From positions 1 through 54,911 of the forward strand of contig JAEUQF010000066.1 of the NCBI GenBank assembly GCA_016789745.1: 54,911 nucleotides of DNA, written 5' to 3'. Both the position numbers and the translations under genes were made by a program. A model generated the notes under the pieces. It did not search any database. It was not told where the DNA came from and saw only the letters and a program-made list of their open reading frames with translations. The DNA comes from Bryobacterales bacterium (lineage in GTDB: Bacteria; Acidobacteriota; Terriglobia; Bryobacterales; Bryobacteraceae). Shown piece after piece: positions 9,572 to 19,494 of this stretch (its first letter is position 1; every line of letters begins with the position of its first letter).

Positions 9572-10393
9572 TTACATATCGCGGGGGAGTTGCAGATGGC
9601 GTGGTGCGGTGACCGAGCGGCAGGCCGCTCGTGTCTCTCCCGCGATGGCAATCCGGCAGTCGACGCGTTTGGTGCAACCGGCGCGTGCCGGCATGGGCGT
9701 GGTGTCGAACCAGTAGTAGAGCGGAAAGGCGGCGTAGTCCATGGCGAAGCAGCCGACATCGCTGGCCGCCACGATGTGCGTCAACTTCGAGTAATACTCG
9801 CTGCGCAGTTGTGCGAGCAGGTCGCGGACGGTGTCTTCGTCGAACAGCCCGGTGGCTTTCAGATGCGCGAGCGCGTAGGGGCGTTCGTTGCGGATCCAGG
9901 GGCTTGCGGTGTTTTCCATGCGCAGCCAGAGCATCTCGAACGTTGCCGGGTAGATCTGCCAGCGTTCGGGCGCATAGCCGGGTAGCGGTTCCACTACGAT
10001 ACGGTCGCCGTTTCGATAACGGAACGTCCCGGTATGGCGGCCGCGCGTGATCAGCGCGACTTGCCAGTGCTGGAGGGCGCTCTGTTCCTGCGCCGCCATC
10101 CAGGCTTTGATGTTGCCGCCGTTGAGAATGCCGCGCCGCTCCGCTTCTTCCGACGCATGCACCTGCAATTGCACCATCTCCGTCTTCGCGGCCCGCTTGA
10201 GGATATCTCCTACGAAGCGGCGCAGGCGTTCGATGGACTGCACCTCCGGCGCGATCACGTAGCCATCCAGCGCGTGGTCGTTACTCTGGATTCGCGGGAA
10301 GCTCCACGACCGTAGCGGATCGAGCAGCTGCGCGGGCAGAACGCCAATGCACGCCAGCAGCGGCAACGCGGCGAGTTTGCGTGGTAGGCCCAT
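9572..10393 (-). CDS. Secreted protein of unknown function
   Basis: 273 residues. I do not recognise the family. Residues 1-22 look like a signal peptide (KLAALPLLACIGVLPAQ). The middle part is mixed alpha/beta, with helical stretches (IERLRRFVGDILKRAA; VHASEEAERRGILNGGN). The C-terminal third carries Cys residues in GCFAMD, AGCTKRVDC and AACRSV that could form disulfides after export. A GGAG site about 9 bases before the ATG supports the start, and the start lies 6 bases after the stop of the cyclotransferase-like gene, so the two are likely co-transcribed. The protein could be a small envelope factor of the same operon as the downstream receptor, but that is only context. Confidence 0.65.
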   Translation of the reverse strand: MGLPRKLAALPLLACIGVLPAQLLDPLRSWSFPRIQSNDHALDGYVIAPEVQSIERLRRFVGDILKRAAKTEMVQLQVHASEEAERRGILNGGNIKAWMAAQEQSALQHWQVALITRGRHTGTFRYRNGDRIVVEPLPGYAPERWQIYPATFEMLWLRMENTASPWIRNERPYALAHLKATGLFDEDTVRDLLAQLRSEYYSKLTHIVAASDVGCFAMDYAAFPLYYWFDTTPMPARAGCTKRVDCRIAIAGETRAACRSVTAPRHLQLPRDM

Positions 10394-10399
10394 TTGCCG

Positions 10400-10732
10400 T
10401 CACTCCGCCGACACGTAAATCTGCGCGAGCCGCGGGCCGTCCGCAGTGACGATCTCCGTCACCACGCGCCGATACTCCTCGCCTTCGAACTCATCCAGCC
10501 GCGCCCAATGCACGGGCAGATCCGCCGATTCGAACACCTGCACCGGGATCACCTCGCCCTCCGGATCCAGCACCAATACCGGGTAGCCGTACGCCGCGCC
10601 CCAACCCGTGTTGCGCAGCCGCCCGCGAACGGTTCCGGGTTGCCAGGTGCCCGCCAGGCCGTCGAGTTGATGATGATTCTCGCGGCCCGGGGCCAGCGTT
10701 CCGTAACTGGCAAGTCGTGTGAGGGAATCCAC
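10400..10732 (-). CDS. Gamma-glutamylcyclotransferase-like (AIG2/GGCT fold) protein
   Basis: 110 residues, the usual size for small bacterial members such as YtfP. The glycine-rich opening LASYGTLAPGRENHH matches the YGTLxxG substrate-loop motif, and the late LDEFEGEEYRRVV matches the D-x-(Y/F)-E-G-x-x-Y-x-R motif. The catalytic acid of the family is expected in that second motif. The best start is GTG at 10732, with no strong ribosome site. Family members split gamma-glutamyl amines or dipeptides to 5-oxoproline, but several small bacterial ones have no proven substrate. Gaps of 26 and 6 bases to its neighbours place it in the minus-strand operon. Confidence 0.75.
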   Translation of the reverse strand: MDSLTRLASYGTLAPGRENHHQLDGLAGTWQPGTVRGRLRNTGWGAAYGYPVLVLDPEGEVIPVQVFESADLPVHWARLDEFEGEEYRRVVTEIVTADGPRLAQIYVSAE

Positions 10733-10758
10733 AAGGACGATTGTAAATCCGCCGCGGA

Positions 10759-11595
10759 TTAGTTCGACGGGATAGGAATCATCGTGTGCGAGTAAGCCGA
10801 AGTGCGTGTCAGTTCAAGGGTTGCCGCGTGTAATCCGGGCTGGTCGGCGACCACATCCAGAACATAGGGATCCGTTAACGATGCGACGCAGCGGCTCAGG
10901 TCAGCCAGTCGCAGACTCAACAGTTGACCGGAGAGGACCGCGTGGCTGGTGCGGCACCTCTCAGTGCCGTTCAAAGCGCGGGCGGTTACCTTCACGTTCA
11001 TGAACTCAGGGGACGCGTTTAGAAGGTACAAGTCCAACGGAGCGGGAGAGGGCTGCACAAAGAGGATATACCCGAGATTCTCGTTAGTCTGGGCGAAATC
11101 GTTGGTATTTGCTGTAACCGATCCCAGCGCCACCGTTTGCGTTCGCATGACTTGGATCGCGCCGGCAGGTTCCGAGGCAACCGTGGCGTAGACGGCCCGC
11201 AGGCGCACATTCTGGCGAAAGGTTGAGAAACCCACCGTGGCCCGGGCCGGCACATCTCCCAGTAGCTCCGCATGCATGTCGAAGGTGTTGGGTCCGGTGG
11301 CGATCGGCAGCGCGATGGGCTCACCCTGACCGTCAAACAAGCGAATCTGGAGCGTTGCCGGCTCGTCGGTGATGTTGAAGAACGTCATGCTCGTGACGAA
11401 AGACGGCCCTTCCAGACTCGTCCCGCTCAATACCAATGGAAACACCTTGTCCAACCGGCGCACCTCCAGGCCGCGGCCTTTCGCGGCTGCTGTCTTGGTG
11501 CGAAGCCAGTCGAGTTTCGGGACCTCCGTTGTGACAACCTTGCCGTCCTGTGCTGGCAATAGGGCCGTGCAGAAGAGAACCAGGAGTAGTTTCAT
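10759..11595 (-). CDS. Secreted beta-rich protein of an acidobacterial type, function unknown
   Basis: 278 residues. A signal peptide covers residues 1-15 (MKLLLVLFCTALLPA-Q). The rest reads like two beta-sandwich segments: FVTSMTFFNITDEPATLQI then LFDGQGEPIAL, followed by VGFSTFRQNV. This pattern of a strand about added phrase and an IFRQ-like strand is common in secreted Solibacter-type proteins of unknown role. Two Cys (RCRTSH, RCVASL region) could pair. GGAGG lies 12 bases upstream of the ATG. It is the first gene of the operon that continues through the cyclotransferase-like protein. No enzyme motif is seen. Confidence 0.65.
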   Translation of the reverse strand: MKLLLVLFCTALLPAQDGKVVTTEVPKLDWLRTKTAAAKGRGLEVRRLDKVFPLVLSGTSLEGPSFVTSMTFFNITDEPATLQIRLFDGQGEPIALPIATGPNTFDMHAELLGDVPARATVGFSTFRQNVRLRAVYATVASEPAGAIQVMRTQTVALGSVTANTNDFAQTNENLGYILFVQPSPAPLDLYLLNASPEFMNVKVTARALNGTERCRTSHAVLSGQLLSLRLADLSRCVASLTDPYVLDVVADQPGLHAATLELTRTSAYSHTMIPIPSN

Positions 11596-11754
11596 TTAGG
11601 CTATAGACCTCCACTGTTTTTTGGCGCCGCTCATCGGATCGTTCCCCTTCGGTTCTCTCGACTCGCGCCGCCGTACTCTGAAAGGCGAGATTCTCTTGGG
11701 GAAGTGCTCACAAATCTGCTTTCACTTTCCGCAACCGGGGCCGCCAACCTGTGG

Positions 11755-12693
11755 TCAAGGATTGATCGTGTAGACCGTCCCTTCCCAGTCGCCGAAGTTC
11801 AGCTCCCCGGACGTCAAATCGATCGAGTACACCTGCGTCGCCGACGATGCCTTAATCGGCGTGCGGGTTTGCCTCGCGATCGCCGTACAAAGCGCCCATC
11901 CGTCGCCCGGGTTGCCAAGGCCGCGAACGCCAGGCTCGATGTAGGCCGGACCGCAAGCGTACAGCGTAATCAACTCGAAAAGGCCCGCCCATCGCTCGAA
12001 TCCCACCGTCATGACGTTCCGGTTCGTAACCAGATCCGCACCCAATAACAGGCCCGCGCCACCTTGCCCGTCCTCACCGAACGCTCGCAGATACAGCCGC
12101 TCCAGCCAGTTCGCGTCGCGATTCATCGGCCGATGCAGCGCCGAAAACTCAAGTCCGTGACAGTAAACCTCCAGCCCCATCCGCATGCCACTCGGTTCCC
12201 GCGCTAACTCACGAGCTGCCGCCGCCACGTTGAGAATCGTCTGGGTCGTTGAGATGTTCTCGCTAGTCTCCACCGTTCGCTGCGTCGCCGTCGAACGGGG
12301 CAGCAAACCGCTCAGACGGCGGTCGTGCAACTTCACGGTAAGCCTTCCGGTGGCTGAGGCGGAGCCCGTTACGGTCACCGCGATGCGTGCCCAGGTGCTG
12401 TTGTTACTGCCCAGCCGTGCGATGATCTCCGCGCTGCCTTCATGGCGGGCGATGACCGGAATCCCGCGCAGATGACCATTCATATCGACGGAGTAGACCG
12501 GGATGGAGCGCCCGAACGGATCGCGGGCGACATAGACAATCGTGTCATCCGCACTCTCCGCCACCAGCAACTCGCTTCCCACCCGCGCGCCCCACAAGCC
12601 GAGCCGCCGCGTGCCCCCGGTGCTCAGGCTAATCGCAGCCGCCGGTGCCATCGATTGCGCCGTCTGGCCCTCGTCAATGAAGAAATGTGCCAT
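11755..12693 (-). CDS. Unrecognised protein; C-terminal half with possible caspase-like/DUF4347-like pattern
   Basis: 312 residues with no signal peptide. Residues about 1-120 are strand-rich and look like one or two Ig-like or propeller-like segments (SIPVYSVDMNGHLRGIPV; WARIAVTVTGSASATG). The C-terminal half has a hydrophobic strand ending in a His (MGLEVYCHGLEFS), a later strand ending in Cys (ELITLYACGP), then ALCTAIARQTRTPIKAS and a final GDWEGTVYTIN. A strand-H-G followed by strand-x-C and a 'leave-tract' helix is the layout of DUF4347 and other caspase-like folds, where His and Cys form the dyad. This is a weak pattern match, and I do not assign activity. The 159-base gap to the next minus-strand gene suggests a separate transcript. 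Confidence 0.6.
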   Translation of the reverse strand: MAHFFIDEGQTAQSMAPAAAISLSTGGTRRLGLWGARVGSELLVAESADDTIVYVARDPFGRSIPVYSVDMNGHLRGIPVIARHEGSAEIIARLGSNNSTWARIAVTVTGSASATGRLTVKLHDRRLSGLLPRSTATQRTVETSENISTTQTILNVAAAARELAREPSGMRMGLEVYCHGLEFSALHRPMNRDANWLERLYLRAFGEDGQGGAGLLLGADLVTNRNVMTVGFERWAGLFELITLYACGPAYIEPGVRGLGNPGDGWALCTAIARQTRTPIKASSATQVYSIDLTSGELNFGDWEGTVYTINP

Positions 12694-12815
12694 TTAGTAC
12701 GCTCCGAAATGGTAACGTGCGAAACAAGTGAATGATCCATCACGATATCAATTCCGCCCAGCCCCCTAGACGTACCCCACAGCCACCCCTCACTTGCGAT
12801 ACGCTACCCCACAGG

Positions 12816-15233
12816 ATGCCTGGGATCTTCCTTCTGCTGGCCGCCGCCGCACTCGCCCTCCCCGCGCAGGATGCGCTGCCGCTGCTCAAGGCGCGCTGCG
12901 CCGGCTGCCATACGGGCGCCACGGCCAAAGCCGGCCTCGACCTTACCTCCCGCGAATCCCTGCTCAAAGGCGGCACCCGCGGCCCCGCCGTCACTCCCGG
13001 TAACGCCAAAACCAGCCTCCTCTATAGAGCCATCACCCACGACTCCCAGCCGCACATGCCGCTCGGCTCACCCAAACTCAGCGATGCCGAAACCCAAGCC
13101 ATCGCGCAGTGGATCGACGCCGGTGCCAACTTCACCGGTACCATCCAAGCCGAACAGCACTGGTCCTTCCGCAAGCCCGTAAAACCCGCCGTTCCCCGTA
13201 GCACTTACCCCAACCCCATCGACGCATTTCTCGAAGCCGAGCGCGCCAGGCGCAACCTGAAACCCATGCCCGAAGCCGACAGACGCACGCTGCTGCGCCG
13301 CGTCACGCTCGACCTTACCGGCATCCCGCCGACACCGGAAGAACAGGCCGCCTTCCTGGCCGACCGCTCCGCCAACGCCTACGAAAAGCTTGTCGACCGT
13401 CTGCTGGCCAGCCCCCGCTACGGCGAACGCTGGGCCCGCCACTGGATGGATATCTGGCGTTACAGCGACTGGTACGGCTACCGCCGGGCCAAGGAAGTCC
13501 GCAACAGCCAGCGACACATCTGGCGCTGGCGCGACTGGATTGTCGAATCGCTCAACGCCGACAAGGGCTACGACCGCATGCTCACCGAGATGCTGGCCGG
13601 CGACGAGATTGCCCCCAACGATCCGCAAACGCTGCGCGCCACCGGCTACCTGGCCCGCAACTACAGCCGCTATGACCGCAACGGCTGGATGCAGGATGCC
13701 GTCGATCACACCGCGCAAGCCTTCCTCGGCGTCACTCTGAAATGCGCGCGCTGTCACGACCACAAGTACGATCCCTTTTCCCAGCAGGACTACTATCAGT
13801 TCCGCGCCATCTTCGAGCCCTACCAAGTGCGCTATGACCGGGTGCCCGGCGAAGTCGACACGGAGAAGAACGGCGTCGCGCGCATCTATGATGCCGACCT
13901 CAACCCCGACACCTACCTGCTCACCGCCGGCGACGTGCAGAACCCCGATAAGAGCCGCAAGCTGGACCCCGGCGTCCCGGGCGTCTTCCAGTCGCCGTTC
14001 GCAGCCAAGCCCGTCAACCTGAAAGCCGAGGCCTATTACCCGGACCTCCGCCCGTTCGTCCACGCCGATCTACTCGCCGCCGCGAAGAAGGCTGTAGCCG
14101 ATGCCGAAGCCATGCCCGCGGGCGCGCTTAAGGATCGTACGCTTGCCGCGGCGAAGGCCGAACTAGCGTCGCTCGAAGCCCGCATCGCGGCTGACAAAGC
14201 CAAGTACGCCACCGCGCCCAACTTCGAGGAACTCGCGCTCGCCGCCCGCGATGCCGAACGCAAAGCCGGCATTCTCAAGGCGGCCGAAGTCATCCATCGC
14301 GCCTACCAGCAGATCGAAGACGCCAAGGGCGACGAGAAGAAGATCGCTGCGGCGAAGAAGCACATCGACGAGGCCCAGAAGGCGCTCACGCAGCCGGCCG
14401 AAGGCTACACGGGCGTCGGTACCGCCTATCCCGAAAAGAGCAGCGGGCGCCGCCTCGCGCTGGCGCAGTGGATGGCCAGCCGCGACAATCCGCTCACCGC
14501 CCGCGTGGCCGTCAACCACATCTGGCTCCGCCACTTCGGCAAAGCCCTGGTGCCCACCGTCACCGACTTTGGCCGTAACGGCAAGCCCCCTACGCACCCG
14601 GCTCTGCTCGACTACCTGGCCGTCAGCCTCATGGAGAACGGCTGGTCGATGAAGGCGCTGCACCGCCAACTGCTGACCTCGCAGGCCTATCGCATGGCGT
14701 CTACCGCGGGCGACGAGTCGCACCCCAACGCCAAGGCCGATCCCGACAACCTCTACCTCTGGCGGATGAATCCTCGGCGCATGGAGTCGGAGATCGTGCG
14801 CGACGCCATCCTCGCCGTCTCCGGCAGTCTCGACACCTCCGCCGGCGGTCCCGAGATCGACAATCCGGACTCCACGCTGCGCCGCAGCCTGTATATCGCC
14901 CACACGCCCGATATCCAGGTGCCGTTCCTCAAGATGTTCGATTCGCCCAACCCGGTGGAATGCTACGAACGCAGTGAGAGCGTGGTGCCGCAGCAGGCGC
15001 TGGCGTTGGCCAACAGCAAACTCAGCCGCACCGAAGCCGAAAGGCTGGCCGAACGCCTGGCCGCCGCCGGCGTCCCGTTCGTCAACGCCGCCTTCGAACG
15101 CGTGCTCGGCCGCGCCCCCAACGACGCCGAACGCGCCGCGGCCGACCGCTTCCTGTCCACCAACACGCCCACGGCCCGTGCCGATCTGCTGCACGTGCTG
15201 TTCAACCACAACGACTTCGTTACTATTCGATAG
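12816..15233 (+). CDS. Cytochrome c-like DUF1549/DUF1553 (PSD1) protein
   Basis: 805 residues from the ATG at 12816. An upstream ATG at 12732 is open but would mask the signal peptide ([18 protein letters not shown]). A PSCyt1-type heme site follows at residues 28-32 (CAGCH), with [13 protein letters not shown] giving a possible axial Met. DUF1549 begins near residue 140 ([26 protein letters not shown]) and has a second CxxCH at residues 310-314 ([11 protein letters not shown]). A helical insert rich in Ala and Lys spans about 410-530. DUF1553 follows ([32 protein letters not shown]). The DUF1501 gene starts 8 bases after the stop. These pairs are common in Planctomycetes, Verrucomicrobia and Acidobacteria and have no established function; electron transfer in the periplasm is the usual guess. 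Confidence 0.88.
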   Translation: MPGIFLLLAAAALALPAQDALPLLKARCAGCHTGATAKAGLDLTSRESLLKGGTRGPAVTPGNAKTSLLYRAITHDSQPHMPLGSPKLSDAETQAIAQWIDAGANFTGTIQAEQHWSFRKPVKPAVPRSTYPNPIDAFLEAERARRNLKPMPEADRRTLLRRVTLDLTGIPPTPEEQAAFLADRSANAYEKLVDRLLASPRYGERWARHWMDIWRYSDWYGYRRAKEVRNSQRHIWRWRDWIVESLNADKGYDRMLTEMLAGDEIAPNDPQTLRATGYLARNYSRYDRNGWMQDAVDHTAQAFLGVTLKCARCHDHKYDPFSQQDYYQFRAIFEPYQVRYDRVPGEVDTEKNGVARIYDADLNPDTYLLTAGDVQNPDKSRKLDPGVPGVFQSPFAAKPVNLKAEAYYPDLRPFVHADLLAAAKKAVADAEAMPAGALKDRTLAAAKAELASLEARIAADKAKYATAPNFEELALAARDAERKAGILKAAEVIHRAYQQIEDAKGDEKKIAAAKKHIDEAQKALTQPAEGYTGVGTAYPEKSSGRRLALAQWMASRDNPLTARVAVNHIWLRHFGKALVPTVTDFGRNGKPPTHPALLDYLAVSLMENGWSMKALHRQLLTSQAYRMASTAGDESHPNAKADPDNLYLWRMNPRRMESEIVRDAILAVSGSLDTSAGGPEIDNPDSTLRRSLYIAHTPDIQVPFLKMFDSPNPVECYERSESVVPQQALALANSKLSRTEAERLAERLAAAGVPFVNAAFERVLGRAPNDAERAAADRFLSTNTPTARADLLHVLFNHNDFVTIR

Positions 15234-15241
15234 AGACGCCC

Positions 15242-16696
15242 ATGAACTCACGACGCACCTTCCTTGCTGACATCGGCCTGGGCTTCACCGGGCTGGCATT
15301 GGGCTCCCTGCTGCATCGCGACGGCATCGCCCGCGCGGCCACCAGCGAAGGATGGCGCGCGCCAGACGGCAAGCCGCACTTTGCCCCCAAAGCCAAGCGC
15401 GTCATCTGGCTGTTCATGATCGGCGGCGTGAGCCAGATGGAGTCCTTCGACCCCAAGCCCGAACTCACCAAGTACGCCGGCCTCACGTTTGACGAATCGC
15501 CCTACGGCCACACGCTGCAGAACCCGCTGGTGAAGAAGAATCTGCGCGAGGTGATCCAGGGCCTCCACAAGACGCACTCCCGCATCTATCCGCTGCAGAT
15601 CGGCTACAAGAAGCGTGGCCAGAGCGGCATCGAAGTCAGTGACTGGTTCCCGCACACCGGTGCCATGATCGACGACATCGCCGTCGTGCGCTCCTGCTGG
15701 ACCACCGATAACAACCACGGCGCCCAGATGCAGTTCCACACCGGCCGCCACGTGTTGGAAGGACAGTTCCCCACCATCGGCTCCTGGGTCCACTACGGCC
15801 TGGGCTCCTTGAATGAGAACCTGCCGCAGTTTGTCGTGTTGGGCGATCCGATCGACTCCTGCTGCGGCGGCCTCGCGGCGCATGGCGGCAGCTATCTCGG
15901 GCCCGAGCACAATGGCGTGCAGTTGGCGGTCGACCCCAAGAACCCGCTGCCGTTCGGCACGCTGGCCGAGGGCATGACCCGCGAACAGCAGGAAAGGGAG
16001 TTCGCCCTGCTTCGCGAGCTCAACCAGCAATCGCAGGTGCAGTACCCCGACGACGCCGCCATGCGGGCGCGTATCAAGAGCTATGAACTCGCCTTCCGCA
16101 TGCAGATGGCGATCCCGGAAGTAATGCAGTTCAACGAGGAGCCGGAGGCCACCCGTAAACTGTACGGCCTGGATCACGAGGTAACGAAGCCCTTCGGCGA
16201 AACCTGCCTCACGGCACGGCGCCTGGCCGAAAAGGGTGTGCGCTTCATTCAGATCTTCCATGGGTCGAACGGCGGGGCAGGGAAGTGGGATGCGCACAGC
16301 AAGCTCAAGAAGACGCACTCGGAGTTGTGCGCGCAGACCGATCAGCCGATCGCCGGCCTGCTCCAGGATCTGAAGCAGCGCGGCTTGCTGGACGAAACGC
16401 TGGTGGTGTGGTGCACCGAGTTCGGCCGTACGCCCGGGGCGCAGGGCCTGGACGGCCGCGATCATCACCCCTATGGCTTCTCGGTGTGGCTGGCCGGCGG
16501 CGGTGTCAAGGGCGGCACCGTGCATGGCTCCACCGACGAGATCGGCTTCCATGCGGTGGAAAACCGCCACTACGTCACCGATATCCACGCCACCGTGCTG
16601 CACCAGATGGGCCTGGACCCGCGGCGGCTGGAAGTGCCCGGCCGCAAGCGGCTGGATATCGACTTCGGTCAGCCCATCAAACAGATCCTGGCTTGA
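15242..16696 (+). CDS. Tat-exported DUF1501 family protein
   Basis: 484 residues. The N-terminus [17 protein letters not shown] is a twin-arginine signal. The body has the marks of the family: [19 protein letters not shown] then [35 protein letters not shown], and the C-terminal [23 protein letters not shown] and the [20 protein letters not shown] stretch. DUF1501 proteins belong to the alkaline phosphatase/sulfatase-like superfamily; the late Asp/His residues are candidate metal ligands, but no substrate is proven. It is translated right after the DUF1549/1553 gene, so the two probably act together outside the cytoplasm. Its last 20 bases overlap the 3' end of the convergent histidine kinase gene. 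Confidence 0.9.
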   Translation: MNSRRTFLADIGLGFTGLALGSLLHRDGIARAATSEGWRAPDGKPHFAPKAKRVIWLFMIGGVSQMESFDPKPELTKYAGLTFDESPYGHTLQNPLVKKNLREVIQGLHKTHSRIYPLQIGYKKRGQSGIEVSDWFPHTGAMIDDIAVVRSCWTTDNNHGAQMQFHTGRHVLEGQFPTIGSWVHYGLGSLNENLPQFVVLGDPIDSCCGGLAAHGGSYLGPEHNGVQLAVDPKNPLPFGTLAEGMTREQQEREFALLRELNQQSQVQYPDDAAMRARIKSYELAFRMQMAIPEVMQFNEEPEATRKLYGLDHEVTKPFGETCLTARRLAEKGVRFIQIFHGSNGGAGKWDAHSKLKKTHSELCAQTDQPIAGLLQDLKQRGLLDETLVVWCTEFGRTPGAQGLDGRDHHPYGFSVWLAGGGVKGGTVHGSTDEIGFHAVENRHYVTDIHATVLHQMGLDPRRLEVPGRKRLDIDFGQPIKQILA

Positions 16697-18746
16697 TCCT
16701 GCCGGTCCATCGCTGCAGCACCGCCGACAGCATCGCGATTTCCAGCGGCTTGGGAAGGTAGTCGTCCATGCCCATGGCCAGGCAATGCTCGCGGTCGCCG
16801 TTCATCGCATTGGCCGTCAGCGCGATGATCGGCGTGTGGCGCGTGCTGCCCTCCCGACCGCGGATCTCGGCCGTCGCCGCAAACCCGTCTACCACCGGCA
16901 TCTGGCAGTCCATCAGAATCGCCGCGAAGGCGCGCTGCTCACTCATCTCCAGCGCCTCGCGCCCATTGTTCGCCACCTGGAATGCATAGCCCAGCTTCGT
17001 GAGCATGTGCGCCGCCACCTTGCGGTTTACCGCATTGTCTTCCGCCAGCAGGATCACCGGCCCGCTGAGGACGTCCTCCTGCTTCGGCGGAGCCTCCGGC
17101 ACCGGGCTCGCGCTCTCCTCCGCACACCGGCCGAACAGCGCCGTGAACCAGAACGTGGACCCTTGCCCCGGCTGGCTCTCCACGTCCAGCTTCCCATGCA
17201 TCCGTTCCACAATCTGGCGTGAGATCGCCAGCCCCAGCCCCAGCCCTCCATGCTGGCGCGCGTGGGTGCCGTCGGCTTGCACAAAGCGCCGGAAGATGAG
17301 CTCACGCGCCTCGGGCTTCACGCCTGGACCGGTGTCGCGCACCTCAAACCGCAGCAGCGGGCCCGCACTCGCTTCCCGCTCCAGGCTTACCCGCAGACCA
17401 ACGGTTCCGGCTTCGGTGAACTTGATGGCGTTGTGCAGCAGGTTCACCAGCACCTGCTGCAGCCGGACCGCGTCGCCCAGCACGCGCTGCGGCACCTCAC
17501 TGCCGAACTCGGTTGTCAGTTGCAGACCCTTGCTCCGGGCGGCTGCCTGCAACCCGGCCACCGCCACCGTCGCGGTGTGACGCACATCCAGCGGTTCGCG
17601 CGCCAGCACCAGCTTGCCTGTCTCGATGCGGGACATATCCAGCAAATCACTGACAATCGCCAACAGGGCGTGAGAACTGTCGCGAATCGTCGTGGCGAAC
17701 TCCCGTTGCTGGACCCCGAGCGGCGTCTCCAGCAGGAACTCCGCCATACCCACGACCCCGTTCAACGGCGTCCGAATCTCGTGGCTCACGTTGGCCAGAA
17801 ACTGCGATTTCAGCTTTGAGGCCCGCAGCGCCTCGTCGCGCGCGTCGGCCAGTTCGCGCGTGCGCCGCTCCACCAGTTGCTCGATGCGCGCGGCATAGCC
17901 CCGGCGGTCCTGCAGCCACCAGGTGCAGGCAACAGTGGATAGCAGGCCCGCGACCAAAATGGCCCAGCCCGCGTTGCTGTATCCGCTCTCCACAAAGTGC
18001 GGCGCCGTGTCGGCCACCAGCCGCAGCTTGTGTCCGGCGATGTCCAGGCTTTCGGTGAAGCGCATCGCCGGCGCCGACTGCGGTTCCCTCCGGCGCCCTC
18101 CGGCACGCGACGAGTGGAAGTAAAGCAGCCGATCATCCCCTCGCTTGCCGGGCTCCACAACGCTGATGTCCATTCCGCCCGGTGCCAGGTAGGCGATGGC
18201 CCGCTCCACGACACTTTCCGTCAAGAGCGCAACGCCCACATACCCGCCGGGGCTTCCCGCCAACAGAAGAATGCGTTTGCCGCCCTTCGTCCCCACCGCC
18301 ACTACGTCGTGTTGCGTGCGCGCCCGCAGCATCGCCGCCACGACATCGTCGCGCCTTCGCACGGCCTCCATGTCGATTCCGTAGCCGTTGCGGGGATAAA
18401 CGTGCGAAGCCTTCGCGCGCTGCCCCGCTTCCGGCCACCAGAAAAACGTGTCGTGGTCCGACGCCGGCACCGACGTCGTCAGAAAACGCGCAAACTCCCG
18501 GCTGGTGATTTCCTCAGACGCCTCAAAGAAGGCCTGCAGCGCGTGGACTCGCGCCACCGCCTCCGTGAACTCCCGCCGGATCGTACCGCTGCGGTCCGCC
18601 GCAAGGCTCTGCGCTTTTATCCGGGTGCGATCGTACTCCGCGCTGCGTACGGCCAAACAGCCGCCAATCGCCAGCGCGGTGCCGAGGACTGCGGCCAGTG
18701 CCGCCGGAACGTGCGCCACCAAGCGCCGCCAATCGCCGTCCTTCAT
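16677..18746 (-). CDS. CHASE-domain hybrid sensor histidine kinase/response regulator
   Basis: 689 residues. A transmembrane segment lies near 13-34, a periplasmic CHASE sensor about 45-250 ([30 protein letters not shown]), and a second membrane segment about 258-277. A short coiled coil leads to HisKA with the phospho-acceptor His322 ([15 protein letters not shown]). HATPase_c has the N box at Asn439, DTGPG at 471-475 and [15 protein letters not shown] receiver domain fills about 563-680 with the acidic pair in LLAEDN, phospho-acceptor Asp613 ([12 protein letters not shown]) and Lys in YLPKP. It should sense a small extracellular ligand and relay phosphate from His to its own Asp, then perhaps to an unlinked Hpt or regulator, since no partner is next to it. 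The 292-base gap upstream holds no gene I can support. Confidence 0.92.
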   Translation of the reverse strand: MKDGDWRRLVAHVPAALAAVLGTALAIGGCLAVRSAEYDRTRIKAQSLAADRSGTIRREFTEAVARVHALQAFFEASEEITSREFARFLTTSVPASDHDTFFWWPEAGQRAKASHVYPRNGYGIDMEAVRRRDDVVAAMLRARTQHDVVAVGTKGGKRILLLAGSPGGYVGVALLTESVVERAIAYLAPGGMDISVVEPGKRGDDRLLYFHSSRAGGRRREPQSAPAMRFTESLDIAGHKLRLVADTAPHFVESGYSNAGWAILVAGLLSTVACTWWLQDRRGYAARIEQLVERRTRELADARDEALRASKLKSQFLANVSHEIRTPLNGVVGMAEFLLETPLGVQQREFATTIRDSSHALLAIVSDLLDMSRIETGKLVLAREPLDVRHTATVAVAGLQAAARSKGLQLTTEFGSEVPQRVLGDAVRLQQVLVNLLHNAIKFTEAGTVGLRVSLEREASAGPLLRFEVRDTGPGVKPEARELIFRRFVQADGTHARQHGGLGLGLAISRQIVERMHGKLDVESQPGQGSTFWFTALFGRCAEESASPVPEAPPKQEDVLSGPVILLAEDNAVNRKVAAHMLTKLGYAFQVANNGREALEMSEQRAFAAILMDCQMPVVDGFAATAEIRGREGSTRHTPIIALTANAMNGDREHCLAMGMDDYLPKPLEIAMLSAVLQRWTGRIKPGSV

Positions 18747-19000
18747 CGCTATCTAAGATCCCTCATCGGCATCGGCAAAAGAATTCGCCTGACGGCTAAA
18801 GTCCTTTCGCCGACTTGACGATCCCTTATACAACTAGGCAGGATTGCCGGAAGTGCACGATCGGCTGGGAGGATACCAAAGCCGTTACCACTTGCACTAT
18901 ACAGCGGGAGAGACACCGTCGCAATCCTGATCCACCCATGACAGGCTCGAAGAGGAGACACGGAACGAGCCGAAGGTCAGCAAGTCGGAGGACCGCATCG

Positions 19001-19029
19001 GGCTCTGGGCGCTAACGCGTTCCAGGGCC
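19001..19029 (+). other. Hairpin followed by a T-rich tract just past the thioesterase gene
   Basis: GGCTCTGG at 19001-19008 pairs with CCAGGGCC at 19022-19029 (one G-U pair), followed on the plus strand by CTTTTCCTTTCT. That is terminator-like in the plus direction, but no plus-strand gene precedes it. On the minus strand it begins 10 bases after the thioesterase stop and lacks a T-run. Confidence 0.35.
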
Positions 19030-19038
19030 TTTTCCTTT

Positions 19039-19494
19039 CTACGCGCGCGTCGCGATGCCGAAGGCCCCCCAGTACTTGTCCGGCAACCGCGTGGGCCGCA
19101 GGTCGCGCCCGCAGAAGACGTGCTTGGTAGTGCCGGTGGCGAGCTTGCGATCGTCGGCCGTGCTCCGCATCTCATAGCCAAACGTCACCAGACGCGCGTG
19201 CGCCTGCTCAATCCAGGTCTTCACCACGATCTCCTGGTCGTACAGCGCCGGCGCCATATACCGGCAACTCGCCTCCGCCACGGTCAAGAGAATGCCGTCC
19301 TCGCGCTCCATCTCGGCGTACGATATGCCCGTCTGGCGGCAGTATTCCACCCGTCCGATCTCCATCCAGATGAGGTAGTTGGCGTAGTAGACAATGCCCA
19401 TCTGGTCGGTCTCGGCATAGCGCACGCGGAAACGCGTATCGGCCACCACCGGAGCAGCCACTGCGGCTGTTACATTACCGGACCGATGCGCCAC
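19039..19494 (-). CDS. Acyl-CoA thioesterase, 4HBT hot-dog fold (YbgC/FadM-like)
   Basis: 151 residues from the GTG at 19494, chosen because AAGGAG lies 8 bases upstream; a GTG at 19530 and one at 19461 are also in frame. The core motif RVRYAETDQMGIVYYANYL carries the Asp expected to be catalytic in this subfamily, and YLIWMEIGRVEYCRQTG and TVAEASCRYMAPALYDQEI follow as in YbgC-like enzymes. Such proteins are homotetrameric or dimeric hot-dog thioesterases that hydrolyse short or aromatic acyl-CoA or acyl-ACP; specificity is not visible. The start lies 25 bases inside the end of the UxaA gene, so translation is probably coupled. Confidence 0.88.
   Translation of the reverse strand: MAHRSGNVTAAVAAPVVADTRFRVRYAETDQMGIVYYANYLIWMEIGRVEYCRQTGISYAEMEREDGILLTVAEASCRYMAPALYDQEIVVKTWIEQAHARLVTFGYEMRSTADDRKLATGTTKHVFCGRDLRPTRLPDKYWGAFGIATRA

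Noticed and set aside
13068..14063. Long minus-strand frame inside the DUF1549/DUF1553 gene
   Set aside because: Shadow of the plus-strand gene; Val/Gly/Asp-rich with no domain.
15248..16603. Long minus-strand frame opposite the DUF1501 gene
   Set aside because: Shadow; the plus frame has a Tat signal and DUF1501 motifs.
18749..19015. Short frames in the gap between the histidine kinase and thioesterase genes
   Set aside because: No ribosome site, no protein-like pattern, and both strands give equally weak text.
19001..19040. Plus-oriented terminator for an unseen gene
   Set aside because: No supported plus-strand gene or small RNA promoter precedes it, so it is only listed as a hairpin.
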